Part shown: positions 14,792-22,781 of the stretch, in pieces
How the letters are laid out: each line of letters starts with the position of its first letter
Position numbering within the stretch: the first letter of the stretch is position 1
DNA from: Xanthomonas translucens pv. translucens DSM 18974
GTDB taxonomy: Bacteria > Pseudomonadota > Gammaproteobacteria > Xanthomonadales > Xanthomonadaceae
NCBI RefSeq assembly: GCF_000331775.1
Contig: NZ_CAPJ01000040.1
Span: forward strand, 1-26,756
Reading direction: 5' to 3'
Length of the DNA: 26,756 bases
Translations under genes and position numbers: made by a program
The notes under the pieces: model-generated
The model's input: only the letters and a program-made list of their open reading frames with translations
Database searches by the model: none
What the model was told of the DNA's origin: nothing

Positions 14792-15697
14792 TCAGCCACG
14801 CGGCGATCGCCTTTCGGCCATATAGCGGGCAGGCGATGTGCCGAGCGCCTTGCGAAACATGGTTACGAAGCTGCCGGCGCTCTCATAGCCCAAGTCATTC
14901 GCAACATGCTGAACGGACGACCCCGTGCTCAGCCATTTCACCGCAAGCATGAGGTGGAGCTGCTGGCGCCACCGGCCAAAGCTCATGCCGGTTTCCTGAA
15001 CAAGCACGCGCGACAGCGTACGCTCGCTCATCCCCACCTGATTTGCCCATGTCTGGATGGTTCCTCGTTCGGCGGGGTTTTCAAGGATCGTCTCCACGAT
15101 CTTTCGAAGTCGAGCATCGGTCGGCATCGGCAAATGAAGGCTCACGGTCGGCGCAATCGCGAGTTCATGAAGCAGCAGCGTGACCAGATGCGATTCCACA
15201 CCCCCTTCCGCATAAAGCATGGGAAGGCTGGCACAACGGATCAGCAGTTCACGCAGCAGTGGCGTCACTGAGACCGTACAGCAGCTCGACGGGAGCATCG
15301 ACGCGGCGTGGGGATGGATGTAGGCGATGTAGCAATCGATCGTGCCTGCGGCCGTGATCTTGTGCAGGACTCCTCCTGGCACCCAAATCGCGCTTTGCGG
15401 TGGCGCGAGCCAGAGTCCGTCCTCCACCTCGCTGGTAAATGCCCCACGCAGTGGCAGCAACAATTGCCCTTTGCGATGACGATGGAAGTCCATTTCCTGT
15501 CGGTCGAAGTCGACCATATCCAATTTGGACATGTCGATATCTGCAGCCCCGATGGCCACCACCGGCCGGGGCACTAGATCCGGGTCCATCCAGTCGGTGA
15601 AATCCGATGAGGCTTGCAAGATGGGCATGAGGTCGGCGGCAAACTGGCGATTGGCAAGAATTCCAAATATTTTGGCAGACTTAACCAATGCCGCCAA
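14792..15697 (-). CDS. AraC-family transcriptional regulator with cupin sensor domain
   Basis: Predicted activator of the divergent monooxygenase gene. The N-terminal half has a cupin-like pattern (MDFHRHRKGQLLLPLRGAF...WLAPPQSAIWVPGGVLHKI), typical of small-molecule-sensing AraC proteins. The C-terminal half has the paired helix-turn-helix domain: RGTIQTWANQVGMSERTLSRVLVQETGMSFGRWRQQLHLMLAVKWLSTGSSVQHVANDLGYESAGSFVTMFRKALGTSPARY. The longest frame begins at a TTG (15697) with no good ribosome site; an ATG at 15628 (MPILQASSDFTDW) is an alternative, so the N terminus is uncertain by about 23 residues. It is separated by about 125 bp from the monooxygenase gene on the other strand. Cargo of the ICE rather than backbone. 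Confidence 0.88.
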   Translation of the reverse strand: MAALVKSAKIFGILANRQFAADLMPILQASSDFTDWMDPDLVPRPVVAIGAADIDMSKLDMVDFDRQEMDFHRHRKGQLLLPLRGAFTSEVEDGLWLAPPQSAIWVPGGVLHKITAAGTIDCYIAYIHPHAASMLPSSCCTVSVTPLLRELLIRCASLPMLYAEGGVESHLVTLLLHELAIAPTVSLHLPMPTDARLRKIVETILENPAERGTIQTWANQVGMSERTLSRVLVQETGMSFGRWRQQLHLMLAVKWLSTGSSVQHVANDLGYESAGSFVTMFRKALGTSPARYMAERRSPRG

Positions 15698-15821
15698 GGC
15701 TGGTTCTGACTAACCTAGCGCATCTTCATATCTTCGCGCGTCGCCTGTCCCTGAATAATACTTATCAGCGATGGCCCGAAGCAACTTTGTTACCTGCGCG
15801 AGCACCTGATTGGGCGACCAG

Positions 15822-17021
15822 ATGAACACTCCAGATCCAGTACAAAACCAGAACAAATCCCCGGCCGTCCTCGTTTCCGGAGCCAGCGTCGCCGGTCTTT
15901 GCACCGCCTACTGGTTGAAGCGCTACGGCTTCAATGTCACCGTGGTTGAGCGTACGCCTCGCCTTCGTCTGGGAGGCCAAGCGCTCGACGTGCGAGGACC
16001 GGCCTTGGAAGTTGCCGAGCGAATGGGCATTCTCTCTGCCCTCCACGGGTACAGCACGAAACTCGCTGGAATGTCTGTCGTGGACGGTGAAGGCCGGGAG
16101 ATCTATCGAAACACAGAGCGATCGCTGACGGGCGGACGATTTGACAGCCCGGACATCGAAGTGCTCCGCGACGATCTTTGCAAGGTCTTGTACGAGGCGG
16201 TGGGTGACGACGTCGAGTTCCTGTTCGGCGACTACGTCACGTCCATTGCGCAGGGTGAAGCTGGCGCGAATGTTGAATTTGCTCATGCCGCAACGCGGCG
16301 CTTTGACCTGGTGGTCGGCGCTGACGGCCTGTACTCTGGAATACGCCGAATTGCTTTCGGACCAGACCCGCAGTTCCTGCGGTTCATGGGTCAGCACATC
16401 GCAGTGTTCTCGATTCCGAATTTTCTCGGCCTCGATCACTGGGAAGTCCTTTGTCAAGACAGCGCCGCGCCGGGCCTCATGTTGGCTACGGATAAGAACT
16501 CCGATGCCAGGACGTACCTTGGTTTCGAGACGACGGAACCCCTGGACTACGATCATCGCGACATCGCGGCGCAGAAGCGATTGATCGCCGAGCGCTATGC
16601 GGGCGCTGGCTGGGAGTACCCGCGAATCTTGTCGTACATGCAAGAGGCTTCGGATTTTTACTTCTACAGTGCGAATCAGGTTCGCATGGAAGGTTGGTCA
16701 CGCGGGCGGGTGGTGCTGGTCGGAGATGCCGGATACAGCGTCACACCGGCTACCGGCCAAGGCACGAGCGTGGCAATGGTCGGCGCTTACGTGCTGGCGG
16801 GTGAACTTTCTTTGCACAAATCGACGCTCGAAGTGGGTGTCTCCTCCTATGAAGACGAGCTGCGCGACTATGTCGCCCGCAATCTCGACGCGGCCGTTGA
16901 CATGCCTGACTTGGGGAAATCCGAGGAATCAGGAAATACGGAAGAGCCGATAAACATCCCGGACTTCGGTGTGCTCGTGCAGCCCATTGACCTCAAGAAC
17001 TACGAAGCGCCTATCCAATGA
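15822..17021 (+). CDS. FAD-dependent monooxygenase (TetX/PhzS-like class A flavoprotein)
   Basis: Predicted NAD(P)H-dependent aromatic or xenobiotic hydroxylase, about 399 residues from MNTPDPVQNQNKSPAVLVSG; an in-frame TTG 12 nt earlier is less likely. The dinucleotide-binding motif is GASVAG at about 20-25, followed by the VTVVER acid turn. The DG motif is LVVGADGLYSGIRR, and the FAD-binding GD motif is GRVVLVGDAGYSVTPATGQGTSVAMVGAYVLAGEL at about 292-326. The C-terminal tail (SEESGNTEEPINIPDFGVLVQPIDL) is variable. The substrate is unknown; relatives inactivate antibiotics or hydroxylate aromatics. Its stop overlaps by 4 nt (ATGA) the start of a flavoprotein reductase-like gene that is broken, so the reductase partner is missing unless another one serves. 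The divergent AraC gene is the likely regulator. Confidence 0.88.
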   Translation: MNTPDPVQNQNKSPAVLVSGASVAGLCTAYWLKRYGFNVTVVERTPRLRLGGQALDVRGPALEVAERMGILSALHGYSTKLAGMSVVDGEGREIYRNTERSLTGGRFDSPDIEVLRDDLCKVLYEAVGDDVEFLFGDYVTSIAQGEAGANVEFAHAATRRFDLVVGADGLYSGIRRIAFGPDPQFLRFMGQHIAVFSIPNFLGLDHWEVLCQDSAAPGLMLATDKNSDARTYLGFETTEPLDYDHRDIAAQKRLIAERYAGAGWEYPRILSYMQEASDFYFYSANQVRMEGWSRGRVVLVGDAGYSVTPATGQGTSVAMVGAYVLAGELSLHKSTLEVGVSSYEDELRDYVARNLDAAVDMPDLGKSEESGNTEEPINIPDFGVLVQPIDLKNYEAPIQ

Positions 17022-17372
17022 ACCGCGGTGCCCCGTCCCCAGTGTCGAAGCGCTCCGGTCTACTGGAGGTCAGCACTGCAGGCTGTTCATGCATCGGGCG
17101 CATGTCACAGCCATCGAAGATGTGGGTCCGGCGTTTCGCATCATCACGCTGGGTGGCGAGTCGCTTCGCACGACCACTTGGACTCCAGCAGACAAAATTC
17201 AGATTCAATGGGGCAATTGGATTAAGCGCACCTACACGCCGGTTGACTGGGATACTGAGAACGGAACCACGCGCATTCTCATCTACAAGAAGGCCGGAGG
17301 GCCAGGTTCGCAATGGGCACGCACGGTGCGTACAGGAGATGAATGTATTGTGTTCGGCGCGCGCAACGAGGC
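17018..17372 (+). pseudogene. Siderophore-interacting FAD-binding protein, frameshifted and truncated
   Basis: The original start is the ATG at 17018 overlapping the monooxygenase stop: MNRGAPSPVSKRSGLLEVST. Near 17075-17085 the frame shifts, and the homology continues one frame away as RLFMHRAHVTAIEDVGPAFRIITLGGESLRTT, TPADKIQIQWGNWIKRTYTPVDWDTENGTTRILIYKKAGGPGSQWARTVRTGDECIVFGARN. These are the FAD-binding R-x-Y-T-P and the GPGSxW motifs of SIP/ViuB-type ferric reductases. Family resemblance stops near 17370, about 115 residues in, so the NAD(P)H-binding half is lost; a full-length protein would be about 230-270 residues. The cause of the end is not visible, as no IS lies at the junction. 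The gene formed an operon with the monooxygenase and may have been its electron donor. Re-reading the frameshift from raw data would tell error from decay. Confidence 0.75.
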
Positions 17373-17758
17373 GACGCGTCGAGTGGTTTCAGCGGCGATC
17401 AATCCGTCGCTCGCTCCATCACCGCCTGCAGCGCATCGATCACGCCTGGCTCGAGAAACACGCATGCTTGATCGATCGCGATCTGAACTTGGAACACCGC
17501 GGCGAATACATTGCGCTTCAAGTGCGCCAGCCGGCGTGTCCGGTACGCCTGTTCCGGCGGAAGGCGACCAACCCTCGACGGCGAGCCCCTGCGTTGCATG
17601 GTCTCAATGCTCGATCCTGTTGCTGTTTCTGTCGCAAGGAAACGAGTACGCGCCGACGGCGTTGTGATAGCGGCTTCTGTAGGGGCTGTGCTCTGCGTCC
17701 GTTGCGATGGCGTGGATGGCGTCCTTGACCATTGATGGAAGTCTTTGGACGAACTTTG
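17373..17758. other. Unassigned DNA between the broken flavoprotein gene and the ICE end
   Basis: A minus-strand frame (stop at 17399) reads GRLPPEQAYRTRRLAHLKRN..., ending IDALQAVMERATD, but has no credible start or ribosome site. Plus-strand frames continue from the pseudogene with unnatural composition. I do not recognise any of them. The stretch is probably remnant DNA at the ICE tip left by past rearrangements. Confidence 0.4.
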
Positions 17759-17787
17759 TTGCCGGGGCTGAAAAACAAGGCTATAAT
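17759..17787 (+). promoter_or_regulatory. Outward-facing sigma70 promoter at the ICE end (Pcirc-like)
   Basis: TTGCCG (17759-17764), an exact 17-bp spacer, and a perfect TATAAT (17782-17787) point toward the ICE end 69 bp further on. In ICEclc a constitutive promoter called Pcirc sits at the end opposite the integrase and drives the integrase gene only after the element has circularised. The position and direction here fit that role; the identity is inferred. Confidence 0.7.
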
Positions 17788-17855
17788 TCAGGCGTTCGCT
17801 AGCCACGGCGGCGAAGAAAGTAGATGAGAATCAACGACTTAGCGCTCTAGTGCAA

Positions 17856-17873
17856 GACTCGTTTCCCGCTCCA
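17856..17873 (+). repeat. ICE attachment site (attR-type), copy of the tRNA-Gly 3' end
   Basis: GACTCGTTTCCCGCTCCA matches the last 18 nt of tRNA-Gly(GCC) at 22100-22175 except for one base (GA versus GT at position 2), ending in the same CCA. ICEclc-class integrases recombine at exactly this 18-bp 3' segment of tRNA-Gly. No tRNA body lies upstream of it here, so it is the ICE-side repeat. The intact tRNA-Gly plus integrase should be at the other ICE end, left of the window and on the plus strand. Confidence 0.88.
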
Positions 17874-17919
17874 GACGGTTTCGCAGGTATCCAGCGGGTA
17901 TTTGCAAAACGATGAAATC

Positions 17920-17940
17920 AGGACCTTCGGGTCCTTTTTT
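17920..17940 (+). terminator. Rho-independent terminator just outside the ICE
   Basis: AGGACC-TTCG-GGTCCT followed by a run of T. The UUCG tetraloop and T tract make it strong. It lies 47 bp after the attachment repeat, so it was probably the terminator of the tRNA-Gly that the ICE split from its downstream DNA. It would also stop transcription coming from the outward promoter at 17759-17787. Confidence 0.9.
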
Positions 17941-18052
17941 CGTTCTGGCCGAGTGCGATGCGCTCGCCGGGGCGCATCCCGGATATCGTTACTGGCCATA
18001 TCGAGCATGTTGCGCCCGGCCGGTGTCGCTTCGCGGGCGTAGGCGCCGCCTG

Positions 18053-21000
18053 CTACGGCCTCGATGCTGCCGTCGATTCGATACGCTGCACCGGTAGCGC
18101 TTCCCGCAATTGCCGGAAATAGTCAAGTCCACCCCATTGCTGCACATCGCCCAGCACATAGAGGCGGCACTTGGCGCGCGTGATCGCCACGTTCAACAGG
18201 TTCGGCTTGCCGGCAGCCCAAGCACGCGCGCCCGCGCCCTCCGAGCCCGGTGCGGTACCCAGGACGAAGAACACGATTTCCGCTTCTTTTCCTTGGAAGG
18301 TATGCACGGTGCCGCATTCGATGCCGCTGAAGCCAGCCTGCTTGATGCGGGGCTTGCAGGCTTGGACGACCTTGCGGAACGGCGAAATGACAAACACCTT
18401 GGCCAGGGGGCCAGGCTCATCCGGCGATCCCGACAACACGTGTGCCGGTACCTGACGCAATCGCTCCAGGCACGCGAGCAGGTGAGCGATTTCGTCGGCG
18501 CAGACCGGATGCTCGACTTGCGTGGAGCGAACGTCCATCCAGGCGCTTTCGCCCAGGATGCAGGAGAACGCGATGGGCTTGGGTTGCCCCTGCGCGTCCA
18601 CTCGTCCTTGCACCATCTGCCCTGCATAGGCGATCTCGTTCGCGACGGAGAACATGGGGTCGTCGCAGCGACGATGCGTGCGCAACGGCATGCCGGTCCA
18701 CAGGCGTTCCGGCGTATCGGCTGCGGAAGGATCGGATGCCATCGCGACCCATGAGCCGAAAGGGGTGATGCGATCGGCCAGGGTCTGCACGGATTCGTCG
18801 ACCGGCGACCAGGTGCGGTCGACGCCGTTTCGCTGGCGTAGGTCTTCGGCGAGGCTGAGCGGCACGGTGAAGACTGGCTCGATCTGCAGCGGGTCGCCCA
18901 CGATCACGGCACGACGGCTGCGCCACAGCGCGCCAGCCGCCGATTGCGGCGTGCCTTGGCCGGCTTCATCCAGCAGCAACCAGCCCAGGCTGTCCTGGCC
19001 CATGCCCAGGAACAGGCGGTCGAAGGAGGCGAGGGTGGTGGATACCACCGGCACGACGAAGAAGAATGCATCCCACAGCGTGGGGCGTTGTTCGACGGGG
19101 AGCTTGTCCCGCAGTGTGCCCATCAGCATGCCGTTCACCGCGCGCAGATTGGCGATGAATTTGCCGGCGTTGGCCAGGATGCTCAGCCTGTGCAGCTCCA
19201 CCGCTTGCAGGAAGACCTGCGCACGCAGTTGGTCCAGCTCCGCATAGACGGCGACACTTGCGCGCTGGCGGTCCGCGTTCGGCAGTTCCCACAGACGGGT
19301 GTCCGGGAAGTGGCGGGTGCCCAGTGCGTAGCCGGCGTCCAGCGCCTGTCGATGCCGTTGGAGTTCCTTGTCCAACTGGTCCCGCTTGGAGGACAGCGGC
19401 TTCAGACGCTCCTGCCGACGCTCCAACTCCGCCTGCGTGTGGGCGACCTCCTTGGCCTGGTGCGCAAAGACGGCGGCGGACTCGGCCAGAAGTCTGGCAG
19501 GTTCCTCCAGGGATCGGCGCAATACCGCCATCCGCTGCGTTTCGCGGCCGAACAAGGCCGATAGGCGGTCCTGCAGGTTGGGCGTCGCTGCCGCCTGCCG
19601 CTGCGCGAGCAGGGCTTTGTGGGCCTCCAACATCGCGCGTTGATCCGACAGCGTCTCCTGCTGCCGGGACAGGGTCCGCGCGTGCTCGGCGATGTCGTCG
19701 GTCATGTGATTGATTTCGGCTTGGAGCGTGTCGAGATGGCCGCGTTCGGCATCCAGAGACTGAGCCGCTTGCTCCGCTCGCATCAACGCCTCGCGGCGCT
19801 GCTCGAACTCCGACAGCAGCGCCAGGAAACGGAGTTTGGTGGCCTGCCATTCGTCCTGGTGGCGCCGGTAGTCGTCATTGGAGGCAACCTCCAGCAACTG
19901 CTTCATGGATGGCGGCAGCACGGGGGAGTGAGCCGCGTCGGCCGCCTGATCGGCTTCGTCCTCCGTCGATTCCGAATCCTCGCCCATTGCCTCGGCGGCC
20001 TCTGCCCGCGGCACGTACTCGTCGCGGAAAAAACCCTGGGCGAACGAGCGTCGGTTGCCGGCGTTGCCCAGCGCAGCGGCGATCACGCCCCAGCCTTCCA
20101 GCGGCTGATCCTTGTCGTCCAGGACCTTCTGCGCCTTGAATATCTCTCCCACGACCTTGGCGAAATAATCGACAGAGCCGTACTCGCCTGCGACCTTCTT
20201 GCGTGCCGGCAACTCCTGCGTGATGTTCTTGACCGCGTTGTTGTTGGTGCTGGCGACCACGATGGAAGTGCCGGCGATCACCGAGGCCTTGAGCGGATAG
20301 AAGCCCTTGCCGGCCACGCTGATCTTCTCTTCGAACAGTGCCACGGGGCGCTCAAGCGCGGCGATCCGGCGCGCGCGTTCGGTGACGATCTCTGCGATGA
20401 CATCGCACAGCAGGGTGGTCTTGCCCGTGCCGGGAGGTCCATTGACACCGATGACGCCATTGGAGGCCCCGAGCGTATGCAACACCTGTGCGACTGCAGC
20501 CTGCTGCGCCAGCACCAAAGGATGCTCCGACGGCGCGGGCCAACGTGCGCTGGGGAGATGCGCCACGCTCAGAAGTTTGGCCATTGCGGCGTGCTGTACC
20601 AGGATGTCGGTACGCTGGTCTTGCTCCAGTGCACGTCCCAGGTAGGCGCTCAGCGCCGCGCCGAAAGGGCGGTTGTTTCGTGCCTGGGCAATCAGGCGAT
20701 CGAGGTCGTCCAGGTAGAACGAATTCAGGAAATCGGTTGCGGCCTGCAGGTTGTCGCTCAGGTAGCGGCGTTTGACCCGGCTGCTGCGCACCACCATTCG
20801 CCAGTCCAGGTCCGGTTGCTTGGTTTCGCTGCCGAGCAGCCGGCGCACCAGTTGCAACTCGTTCCTCAGTTCGTCCCAGGTCAGGGGCATGGCAGTTGCG
20901 CTGTCGCTCCCGGTGCGGGCAACGGAGGCATCCTGGATTTCTTCGAAACGGTGGCAGCGTTGGGCGAATTCGTCGCGTGCACGGCTTAGGCGCGCATTGA

Positions 21001-21841
21001 CGTTCTCCAGCGAGTCGGTTTGCCGCAGTGCCGCCGCGCCGTGGGCGAAGCTGGCAGCCAGGTAGCTGTCTGGCTTGGGACAACCATGCTCGTCGGCGAC
21101 GAAGGCGGCCAGCCAGCCGTTGCCGCTGGCGCGCTGACGCTCGCGCTCGCTCAGGTCGCGGTCGGGGAAGATCGCGCGCAACAGCAGGCGGGAAAGAGCC
21201 TCGGTATCCGCGACGCCGAGATAGACAACATGGACGTAGCCGTATTCGACCGTGGGCTTGAAATCGTCGTGCTGCCACGGCAGAGGATCGCCATGGCGGA
21301 GTGTCGTGATTTTGGTCTGGCTGCTGGCATCCCGAGCCGACGGCGCGGCGGGGATGTTGAAGACTTCCAGATCGCGCCAAAAACCGAGGACGCGAAGGGG
21401 TTCACTGGCCGAATTGCTCAAGGTCGAACTCCATTGGAGAAAAATCGGCGCGTTTCCTGCGACTGCTCGAGTCCTTGTCGATCCTGTCGATGACAAAAGC
21501 AATGAACTTCGAGCACCGGCCTGGCGGATTCGTTCAGACCATGCAATAACCCTCAGGATATCGTGCGGGTCATCGCTGTCGGCAGCGGCACAGTGCGGGA
21601 GTGTGGAGTCGATCACGGCGGCTATCGGTGCGTTCTGCCGCGGCGGGTTGCCGTCCTCGCTCGAAGACACTGCGGCCGGAGCAGCTACGCGTTGCAGAAC
21701 GGCTTGCGCGGCATGTTCAGTTGGCGGCTCGACAACGATCATGGTCAGGACGGCCAGAACAGAGGACGTGGTCCCGACCTTCATCGGCGCCAAGGCGATC
21801 TGCAACACCGTCCATGCGCACGGCGCACGGCGCACGCCCAA
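18053..21841 (-). CDS. Large UPF1-like SF1 helicase/ATPase with coiled-coil insertion
   Basis: Up to 1262 residues. SF1 motifs in order: Walker A GVNGPPGTGKTT (465-476), Ia TSIVVASTNNNAVKNI (525-540), II LLLDEAGQ (955-962), III AVIVGDPLQIEP (978-989), an Arg-finger region PLRTHRRCDDPMF (1052-1064), V GTVHTFQGKEAEIVFFVLG (1177-1195) and VI LLNVAITRAKCRLYVLGD (1215-1232). About 420 residues separate motifs Ia and II, and 655-835 is a predicted long coiled coil rich in Gln, Glu, Arg and Leu. The family-like core begins near LRVLGFWRDLEVFNIP (149 on); the first about 145 residues look unusual, with several in-frame starts (for example 21784), so the true start may be further downstream. It is a stand-alone gene between the ICE end and the tRNA-Cys terminator. 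Such coiled-coil SF1 helicases often occur among defence or mobile genes, but no partner nuclease is adjacent; function unproven. Confidence 0.85.
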   Translation of the reverse strand: MGVRRAPCAWTVLQIALAPMKVGTTSSVLAVLTMIVVEPPTEHAAQAVLQRVAAPAAVSSSEDGNPPRQNAPIAAVIDSTLPHCAAADSDDPHDILRVIAWSERIRQAGARSSLLLSSTGSTRTRAVAGNAPIFLQWSSTLSNSASEPLRVLGFWRDLEVFNIPAAPSARDASSQTKITTLRHGDPLPWQHDDFKPTVEYGYVHVVYLGVADTEALSRLLLRAIFPDRDLSERERQRASGNGWLAAFVADEHGCPKPDSYLAASFAHGAAALRQTDSLENVNARLSRARDEFAQRCHRFEEIQDASVARTGSDSATAMPLTWDELRNELQLVRRLLGSETKQPDLDWRMVVRSSRVKRRYLSDNLQAATDFLNSFYLDDLDRLIAQARNNRPFGAALSAYLGRALEQDQRTDILVQHAAMAKLLSVAHLPSARWPAPSEHPLVLAQQAAVAQVLHTLGASNGVIGVNGPPGTGKTTLLCDVIAEIVTERARRIAALERPVALFEEKISVAGKGFYPLKASVIAGTSIVVASTNNNAVKNITQELPARKKVAGEYGSVDYFAKVVGEIFKAQKVLDDKDQPLEGWGVIAAALGNAGNRRSFAQGFFRDEYVPRAEAAEAMGEDSESTEDEADQAADAAHSPVLPPSMKQLLEVASNDDYRRHQDEWQATKLRFLALLSEFEQRREALMRAEQAAQSLDAERGHLDTLQAEINHMTDDIAEHARTLSRQQETLSDQRAMLEAHKALLAQRQAAATPNLQDRLSALFGRETQRMAVLRRSLEEPARLLAESAAVFAHQAKEVAHTQAELERRQERLKPLSSKRDQLDKELQRHRQALDAGYALGTRHFPDTRLWELPNADRQRASVAVYAELDQLRAQVFLQAVELHRLSILANAGKFIANLRAVNGMLMGTLRDKLPVEQRPTLWDAFFFVVPVVSTTLASFDRLFLGMGQDSLGWLLLDEAGQGTPQSAAGALWRSRRAVIVGDPLQIEPVFTVPLSLAEDLRQRNGVDRTWSPVDESVQTLADRITPFGSWVAMASDPSAADTPERLWTGMPLRTHRRCDDPMFSVANEIAYAGQMVQGRVDAQGQPKPIAFSCILGESAWMDVRSTQVEHPVCADEIAHLLACLERLRQVPAHVLSGSPDEPGPLAKVFVISPFRKVVQACKPRIKQAGFSGIECGTVHTFQGKEAEIVFFVLGTAPGSEGAGARAWAAGKPNLLNVAITRAKCRLYVLGDVQQWGGLDYFRQLREALPVQRIESTAASRP

Positions 21842-21900
21842 CGGCGCGTTAGTGCGGCGGCAGTGTCGGAGCGCGGTGCGCTGCAGCGGCGCGCAAACGC

Positions 21901-21935
21901 AAACGCCCGGTAGATCGTGGATCTACCGGGCGTTC
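21901..21935 (-). terminator. Strong terminator hairpin after tRNA-Cys
   Basis: AACGCCCGGTAGATC pairs with GATCTACCGGGCGTT around a 3-nt loop (21902-21934), a 15-bp stem 12 bp downstream of the tRNA-Cys 3' end on the minus strand. The following T tract is interrupted (TTTGCGTTTG). Confidence 0.75.
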
Positions 21936-21946
21936 GGAATCGCAGA

Positions 21947-22020
21947 TGGAGGCCTGGGTCGGAATTGAACCGGCGTACGCGGATTTGCAGTCCGCTGCAT
22001 AACCACTCTGCCACCAGGCC
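21947..22020 (-). tRNA. cysT: tRNA-Cys(GCA)
   Basis: 74 nt including encoded CCA. The acceptor stem GGCCTGG pairs with CCAGGCC before TCCA, the anticodon loop is CTGCAAA (anticodon GCA), and the T loop contains GTTCAATTC. It follows tRNA-Gly after a 79-bp spacer in the same orientation, the glyW-cysT order known from other gammaproteobacteria, and both end at the hairpin at 21901-21935. Confidence 0.97.
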
Positions 22021-22071
22021 GGTGGACTCAATTCTAGCCGAAACCGCTGGAACGGTGTCCGACAAGAGAAA

Positions 22072-22089
22072 GCCCCGCTGACGGGGCTC
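22072..22089 (-). other. Hairpin in the tRNA-Gly to tRNA-Cys spacer
   Basis: AGCCCCG-CTGA-CGGGGCT, a 7-bp stem in the 79-bp spacer. On the minus strand it is followed by TTTCTCTTG, a poor T tract, so partial termination or a processing signal between the two tRNAs is possible. Confidence 0.45.
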
Positions 22090-22099
22090 TGTCTGAATC

Positions 22100-22175
<76 letters not shown>

Positions 22176-22188
22176 TTGTGAGCCAGTC

Positions 22189-22194
22189 ATTCTA
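22189..22194 (-). promoter_or_regulatory. Probable -10 box of the tRNA-Gly/tRNA-Cys operon
   Basis: TAGAAT on the minus strand lies 13 bp upstream of the mature tRNA-Gly 5' end, a normal place for a tRNA promoter. The -35 region at the matching distance is poor. Confidence 0.45.
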
Positions 22195-22398
22195 CAGCCC
22201 TCCCGTGCGTTGCGCTAGCCTCCCGGCAAAAATATCCGCTGTTGCGGCGCGGCCGGGACCGCGTGGTAATAGTCCGTGTGCATGAAGTCGCGGGGTGGGG
22301 GTGTCTCGAGGTCGGCCACAGATCGCGTGCATGTCCGCGCCGCACGCACGGGTGCCGGCGTTCGCCGCCGCTGGCTGCGGTGTCCTCGCGGCTGCGGC

Positions 22399-22581
22399 TC
22401 AGCCGGCGGCGAGCAGCGCCGCCAGCAATCGCAGCCACTGCAGCAGGTAGAACGCGGCGAACAGCAGCCACAGGCTGCAGCGGCGCAGGCGCGTGTAGCG
22501 GCTGCGCGGCGCTGCCGCGGCATCGATGGCGGCGTTTGCGGCATCGGCGCCGAGCGTGCGCAATGCAATGCTGCGGGACAT
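22399..22581 (-). CDS. Small single-span membrane protein, 60 aa
   Basis: Begins MSRSIALRTLGADAANAAID at the ATG at 22581 with CGGAG 5-6 nt upstream. Residues about 36-59 form one hydrophobic segment (SLWLLFAAFYLLQWLRLLAALLA) preceded by a basic RSRYTRLRR, so the N terminus is probably cytoplasmic. I do not recognise the family. It follows the 22593-22781 gene by 11 bp and looks like the second gene of a two-gene operon divergent from hemN. The FNR-like box upstream of that pair and hemN suggests a link to low oxygen, but this is inference. The rest of the gap down to tRNA-Gly (22176-22398) contains only a short unconvincing frame. Confidence 0.55.
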   Translation of the reverse strand: MSRSIALRTLGADAANAAIDAAAAPRSRYTRLRRCSLWLLFAAFYLLQWLRLLAALLAAG

Positions 22582-22592
22582 CGGCGCTCCGC

Positions 22593-22781
22593 TCACGACG
22601 ACGGCGCGTCGTCGTCTGCCGCGGCCTGCGGCGGTGGCCGCTGCAGGAATTCGGTCAGCAGGCTTGAGCTCAGCGTGGCCGACCAGAACATGAAGAAGCC
22701 CAGCGTGTAGCCGAGTTCGCAGCCCAGGGCGCGGCGCGGCCGGATCGAGCGGGTCGAGCAGGGCATCGTCGCTGGGGTCAT
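22593..22781 (-). CDS. Small single-span membrane protein, 62 aa
   Basis: Start at the ATG at 22781 (MTPATMPCSTRSIRPRRALG); GGAG lies about 10 nt upstream, and the longer in-frame extension is Ala/Pro-rich and unlikely. A basic stretch is followed by one membrane segment, LGYTLGFFMFWSATLSSSLLTEFL, and an acidic tail. Not recognised. It is the first of two tiny membrane-protein genes oriented away from hemN, with 209 bp between its start and the hemN start. The perfect FNR/ANR box at 22943-22956 is about 168 bp upstream of it, rather far for direct activation. Small subunits or assembly factors of respiratory oxidases are one possibility; there is no direct evidence. Confidence 0.5.
   Translation of the reverse strand: MTPATMPCSTRSIRPRRALGCELGYTLGFFMFWSATLSSSLLTEFLQRPPPQAAADDDAPSS

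Noticed and set aside
19619..20989. A 456-codon plus-strand frame opposite the helicase gene
   Set aside because: Lies inside the helicase motif region on the other strand and has no recognisable domain or ribosome site.
22215..22283. A 22-codon minus-strand frame (MHTDYYHAVPAAPQQRIF...) near tRNA-Gly
   Set aside because: Unusual composition for noncoding DNA and worth remembering, but no ribosome site and too short to support.
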